Of a stretch of DNA of 64,000 nt, positions 61,488-64,000 are shown one piece after another. How positions within the stretch are numbered: the first letter of the stretch is position 1; each line of letters starts with the position of its first letter. The DNA lies in NCBI RefSeq assembly GCF_035609205.1, contig NZ_CP141184.1, positions 5,649,001-5,713,000 on the forward strand, read 5' to 3'. The stretch comes from Hymenobacter sp. GOD-10R (lineage in GTDB: Bacteria > Bacteroidota > Bacteroidia > Cytophagales > Hymenobacteraceae). The notes under the pieces were generated by a model. The model made no database searches. It was not told the origin of the DNA and saw nothing but the letters and a program-made list of their open reading frames with translations. Made by a program: the position numbers and the translations under genes.

Positions 61488-63149
61488 ATGAACAAACATC
61501 CTTTTTATGCGCTGCTTTTTGCGGCAGCGTGTAGCATAGCCGTGCCGGCAACGGCGCAAAAAGTAAAAGCGAAGAAAGCAGCCAAGACTGCTGCTTCGAC
61601 CGCGGCACCAGCAGCTGACACCGATTTATCGGTGACGTATGCCAATACCATCACGCAGGAAGACTTGCGCAAGCATCTATCTATCTTGGCTTCCGATGCC
61701 TATGAAGGCCGCGAAACGGGCGAAAAAGGCCAGAAGATGGCTGCCGAGTATATTGCCAAATATTTCCAAGACCTAGGTTTGACCGGCCCGGTACAAGGCT
61801 CCGACAACCCTTACGTGCAGCACTTCCAGCTGGAGCGCACGCACTGGGGTGATGTGTCGTTTACGGTGGGCAAGCAGTCGTTTAAGTGGCTAGAAGACTT
61901 CTTCATCTTCGGCAAGTCGCCATTTCAGGAGGAAACAACCCTACAGCCGGTCTTTGTGGGCTATGGCATCGAGCAGGAGGGCTACTCCGACTACGCCGGC
62001 AAAGACGTGAAGGGCAAAGACGTGGTGATGCTAGGTGGCGAGCCCAAAACCAAAGAAGGCAAGTTTGTGCTCGGCACAGATGGCAAGCCCAGCAAATGGA
62101 GCACCGACCGCAGCGCCAAAATGACGACAGCCATGCAGAAAGGTGCCCGCAGCGTGATTACCATCAACCCCGACGCGGCACTGTTCATGGCCAATATCAA
62201 CCGCATCAAGCCGTACTTGCAACAGTCGCAGATGGGCTTGCCCAAGGCAACCACGGAAGATGCAGCCAAGCCTGCTTCGTACGCAATTTTCTCCGTTTCG
62301 CCTGCTTTAGGTGCGTCACTGGTCGGAACCACGCCCGCGGCGCTTCAGCAGTACCAGGCCGACGTGCTGCAAGCTGGCAAGCCTGTAGCGGTGAAGTGGA
62401 AAGCTAGCCCCGCGAAGCTGAAAGCTCCTATTATCAAGGAAAACGTCACGACGGAAAACGTGATGGGCTACCTGGAAGGCACCGACAAAAAAGACGAGCT
62501 GCTGGTGTGCTCGGCGCACTACGACCACATCGGCATCACGGATGGGAAAGTGAACAACGGCGCCGACGATGATGGCTCGGGCACCGTATCGGTACTGGAG
62601 CTAGCGCAGGCATTCGCGCAGGCGAAGAAAGATGGCCACGGTCCGCGCCGCAGCATCCTGTTCATCACCGTAACCGGTGAAGAGAAAGGCCTGCTCGGTT
62701 CGGAGTACTACACCGAACACCCGGTGTTCCCGCTGGCGAGCACCATTGCCGACCTGAACATTGATATGATCGGGCGCATCGACTACAACCACAAGAAGGG
62801 TGACAACTACGTGGGCCTGGTAGGCTCGGATAAGCTGTCGTCGGAGTTGCATGCTATCAACGAGGCCAACAACACCAAGTACACGAAGCTTGACCTCGAC
62901 TACCGCTACAACGTGCCCAACGAACCCGAGCGCATCTACTACCGCTCCGACCACTACAACTTCGCCAAAAACGGTATCCCCGTAATCTTCTACACCACTG
63001 GTGAGCACGAAGACTACCACAAGGAAACCGACGAAGTCGACAAGATTGAATTTCCGCTGATGGAAACTCGCGCCCGCTTGGTGTTCCACACGGCCTGGGA
63101 ACTAACAAATCGAGACAACCGAATTGTAGTAGATTCCAACAAACCGTAA
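61488..63149 (+). CDS. M28-family zinc aminopeptidase, copy 2
   Basis: 553 residues from ATG 61488 (MNKHPFYALLFAAACSIAVP), with signal peptide. Same layout as copy 1: ITQEDLRKHLSILASDAYEG, VCSAHYDHIGIT, GADDDGSGTVSVLEL, VTGEEKGLLGSEYYTE, LNIDMIGR and HEDYHKETDE, so all zinc ligands persist. A longer PA-like insert (QEGYSDYAGKDVKGKDVVML) is its main difference. A 49-bp stretch is identical at DNA level to copy 1. Confidence 0.93.
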   Translation: MNKHPFYALLFAAACSIAVPATAQKVKAKKAAKTAASTAAPAADTDLSVTYANTITQEDLRKHLSILASDAYEGRETGEKGQKMAAEYIAKYFQDLGLTGPVQGSDNPYVQHFQLERTHWGDVSFTVGKQSFKWLEDFFIFGKSPFQEETTLQPVFVGYGIEQEGYSDYAGKDVKGKDVVMLGGEPKTKEGKFVLGTDGKPSKWSTDRSAKMTTAMQKGARSVITINPDAALFMANINRIKPYLQQSQMGLPKATTEDAAKPASYAIFSVSPALGASLVGTTPAALQQYQADVLQAGKPVAVKWKASPAKLKAPIIKENVTTENVMGYLEGTDKKDELLVCSAHYDHIGITDGKVNNGADDDGSGTVSVLELAQAFAQAKKDGHGPRRSILFITVTGEEKGLLGSEYYTEHPVFPLASTIADLNIDMIGRIDYNHKKGDNYVGLVGSDKLSSELHAINEANNTKYTKLDLDYRYNVPNEPERIYYRSDHYNFAKNGIPVIFYTTGEHEDYHKETDEVDKIEFPLMETRARLVFHTAWELTNRDNRIVVDSNKP

Positions 63150-63174
63150 GTATCTTTAGTATTCTGATTGCCGT

Positions 63175-63216
63175 CAGAGGTTCGTGGAGGTCGTCTCTGC
63201 GAACCTCTGCGTTTTT
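63175..63216 (+). terminator. Terminator after the second M28 gene
   Basis: CAGAGGTTCG / CGAACCTCTG stem (63175-63184 with 63200-63209), followed by CG and a run of six T residues. Confidence 0.8.
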
Positions 63217-63255
63217 TCTCCGCGTGCCTCTGCGGGAACCCACCACCTAGCTGCC

Positions 63256-64000
63256 ATGACCAAAGTCCTGCAATTTCTTACCGACTCCGAGCAAAAAGCC
63301 TTTGATCTGGAGCACCGGCGCAAGATTCGCTTCAACATTGGCAAGTACAACGCCGCTGTGCAAACCGGCCTCACCTGGTACCACGACCACGAGCTAGCTC
63401 GGGAGCGCGCCTCTCATCTGAAGTCTAAGGCGATTAACAACCTAGAGCAGTACTTGCTTGAGTTTGAGCAGAACTTTACGGCCCGTGGGGGCAAGGTCAT
63501 TTGGGCGCAGAATGCGGACGAAGCTCTGCGCGAAATCGGCAAGATCATGGCCCGCCGCAAGGCGCGCACCGTGGTAAAAGCCAAGAGCATGACCACCGAG
63601 GAAATTCATCTCAATCACTTCCTCGGCCAGAATGGCATCGACTCTATCGAAACCGACCTAGGTGAATACATTGTGCAGCTCAACGGCGAACGGCCCTACC
63701 ACATCGTAACGCCAGCCATGCACTTGAACAAGCATGACATTGCCAACATCTTTGTCAAGCACCTAGGTATTCCTTACACCGACGATGCTCAAAAGCTGGT
63801 GCTTACGGCCCGGCACCTGCTGCGCGACAAGTACACGACGGCTGAGGTAGGCATCACCGGCGGCAACTTCCTTATTGCGGATACTGGTGCCATTGCCGTA
63901 ACCGAGAATGAGGGCAACGCCCGTTTGTCGGCTACGTTTCCGCGCACCCACATTGCCATTGTTGGCATTGAGAAAGTTATTCCGAAGCTGGAAGACCTAG
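63256..64000 (+). CDS. LutB-type iron-sulfur protein, N-terminal part (runs off the window)
   Basis: 248 residues are visible from ATG 63256 (MTKVLQFLTDSEQKAFDLEH). KSMTTEEIHLNHFLGQNGID and ETDLGEYIVQLNGERPYHIV, then GITGGNFLIADTGAIAVTENEGNARL, are the LUD (lactate utilisation) domain of LutB/LldF proteins, which form part of an L-lactate oxidase complex with LutA and LutC. The Fe-S binding C-terminus is beyond the window, so the metal centres cannot be checked here. Confidence 0.88.
   Translation, partial: MTKVLQFLTDSEQKAFDLEHRRKIRFNIGKYNAAVQTGLTWYHDHELARERASHLKSKAINNLEQYLLEFEQNFTARGGKVIWAQNADEALREIGKIMARRKARTVVKAKSMTTEEIHLNHFLGQNGIDSIETDLGEYIVQLNGERPYHIVTPAMHLNKHDIANIFVKHLGIPYTDDAQKLVLTARHLLRDKYTTAEVGITGGNFLIADTGAIAVTENEGNARLSATFPRTHIAIVGIEKVIPKLEDL

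Noticed and set aside
62601..63089. 162-residue minus-strand frame inside the second M28 gene
   Set aside because: Antisense shadow, mirrored by a similar frame in copy 1, as expected from duplicate coding sequence.
1..64000. Mobile elements, integrases, prophage genes, rRNA, CRISPR
   Set aside because: I looked for transposase/integrase motifs, terminal repeats around genes, 16S/23S stretches and short direct repeats; none was found.

Overview
The window looks like ordinary chromosome from a member of the Bacteroidota, most likely a Hymenobacter-like genus of the order Cytophagales. The evidence is: several exact TAnnTTTG -7 promoter boxes with no Shine-Dalgarno leaders, a type IX secretion C-terminal sorting domain, three DUF6089-type outer-membrane proteins, a MurF-alanine racemase fusion, DUF5686, DUF4230 and DUF4834 proteins, and OmpA and BamA paralogues. 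I see no transposase, integrase, phage gene, CRISPR array or rRNA. One tRNA (Thr, CGT) is present. CTAG-containing hexamers are unusually common throughout.

Layout. 1-9.2 kb (mostly minus strand): an envelope and housekeeping block with partial bamA, uppS, two DUF6089 barrels, NAD kinase, a short BamA/TamA-like protein, a CBS protein, an alpha/beta hydrolase, pabA/trpG-type amidotransferase, CvpA and YqeY. 9.4-14.6 kb (plus): pdxJ, then the selenium pair selU-selD, a membrane protein, a YbfF-like hydrolase and an RsmI-like methylase. 14.6-17.1 kb (minus): feoAB ferrous iron uptake. 17.3-24.5 kb: an outer-membrane regulatory-domain protein, an OmpA lipoprotein, a secreted hydrolase whose nucleophile serine is glycine, murF-alr, and a third DUF6089 barrel. 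24.8-29.1 kb (plus): YfhO, a PLP deaminase and DUF4230, facing recX.

29.9-36.3 kb (plus): a pair of exported ferritin-like proteins, DUF5686 and a GH29 alpha-L-fucosidase. 36.4-42.4 kb (minus): a T9SS-exported repeat protein, NUDIX, a beta-barrel, an AraC regulator, DUF4834-FkbM and a small membrane protein. 42.6-44.3 kb: tRNA-Thr, a cupin, and a desaturase that resembles eukaryotic sphingolipid delta-4 desaturases. 44.7-51.9 kb: a carbohydrate porin, another outer-membrane protein, a low-complexity protein, an SDR, a HExxH protein, an NlpC/P60 peptidase, a YkvA protein and an acyl-carrier-like protein with Thr in place of the prosthetic-group Ser. 52-58.9 kb (minus): a complete tetR-tolC-MFP-RND efflux operon with a visible operator/promoter. 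59.2-64 kb (plus): ispF, two tandem M28 peptidases and the start of a LutB-type protein.

Functionally the region combines cell-envelope construction (uppS, murF-alr, BamA proteins, desaturase), nutrient and metal handling (feoAB, fucosidase, porin, ferritin-like pair), cofactor synthesis (pdxJ, nadK, ispF, selD/selU) and drug efflux. The least expected items are the DEGS-like desaturase, the two proteins that keep their fold but lack the key residue (hydrolase G261, carrier protein T45), the very long perfect terminator palindromes, and promoters so close to the ATG that the mRNAs would be almost leaderless.
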